The notes beneath the pieces are model-generated. The model saw only the letters and a list, made by a program, of their open reading frames with translations, did not search any database and was not told the origin of the DNA. A program made the position numbers and the translations under genes. Below, piece by piece: positions 63,914 to 64,000 of a DNA stretch of 64,000 nucleotides. The DNA is taken from NCBI RefSeq assembly GCF_013349955.1, contig NZ_JABVXC010000001.1, forward strand, positions 372,001-436,000, written 5' to 3'. Source of the DNA: Onishia taeanensis (GTDB taxonomy: Bacteria > Pseudomonadota > Gammaproteobacteria > Pseudomonadales > Halomonadaceae). The stretch's first letter is position 1. Every line of letters begins with the position of its first letter.

Positions 63914-64000
63914 TCAGCCCAGGTACTTGATCATTACCCCGGCGGCGACCGCCGAGCCGATGACGCCGGCCACGTTCGGGCCCATGGCATGCATGAGCAG
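63914..64000 (-). CDS. oadB: C-terminus of a sodium-pumping decarboxylase beta subunit (OadB-like)
   Basis: The minus strand is open from 64000 to a TGA at 63916-63914, giving the last 28 residues: they include HAMGPNVAGVIGSAVAAG and end MIKYLG. The NVAG-IGS-AAG pattern is the conserved last segment of OadB/GcdB/MmdB, the membrane subunit that couples decarboxylation of oxaloacetate (or a related acyl-CoA) to sodium export. The rest lies beyond the window. The acid it acts on cannot be decided from this fragment. Confidence 0.7.
   Translation of the reverse strand: MLMHAMGPNVAGVIGSAVAAGVMIKYLG

Overview
The window is chromosomal DNA from a high-GC gammaproteobacterium, most likely a halophile of the Halomonadaceae (Halomonas type). 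This is inferred from gene content and order: smc-zipA-ligA with SMC rather than MukB, guaBA, a complete ccmABCDEFGHI operon, cydDC-cydAB, GlrK/QseG/GlrR, and genes that probably release glycine betaine from a phosphonate. No rRNA, tRNA, CRISPR array, insertion sequence or integrase was found.

Region 1-5430 is accessory DNA. It is visibly richer in A+T than the rest and abuts the 3' end of guaA, a known integration hotspot. It holds an N-terminal fragment of an unknown protein (running off the left edge), a 50-residue Asn/Lys-rich peptide, and a tight two-gene operon encoding a helical-repeat protein followed by a protein with a PD-(D/E)XK-nuclease-like N-terminus. This pair is the best candidate for an undescribed, possibly defensive, system.

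Region 5431-16301 holds guaA and guaB, two membrane proteins (AbrB and TauE/SafE families), xseA, and the glrK-qseG-glrR envelope-stress operon. Upstream of glrK (16480-16954) is a sigma54-type promoter, a hairpin-rich stretch of about 450 nt without a credible ORF, and a strong terminator. This is the place that glmY occupies in enterobacteria, so it is a candidate GlrR/sigma54-controlled small RNA.

Region 17378-27387 is housekeeping: argA, a Pit phosphate transporter with its PhoU-like partner, a CYTH triphosphatase, a Kv-type potassium channel, yciO-rnm-yciI, and mnmC. Region 27468-34219 is the cytochrome bd cluster in the order cydD-cydC-cydA-cydB-cydX. The same FNR/ANR-type box occurs upstream of both cydD and cydA, and CydX carries an extra membrane helix.

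Region 34495-39376 has a phosphorus theme: a Tat-exported PhoX phosphatase behind a Pho-box-like site, and a LysR regulator divergent from tmpA-tmpB, which would convert 2-trimethylaminoethylphosphonate to glycine betaine and phosphate. Region 39475-47160 holds a TetR-controlled EmrAB-type efflux pump and a CitA/CitB-type two-component system divergent from a 2-hydroxycarboxylate (citrate/malate) symporter.

Region 47317-64000 holds yheU-ligA, zipA, smc, the ccm operon, an SOS-boxed LexA/UmuD-like autoprotease that lacks a DNA-binding domain, yigZ, and at the right edge the C-terminus of a sodium-pumping decarboxylase beta subunit. All identifications come from reading the sequence; no database search was run.
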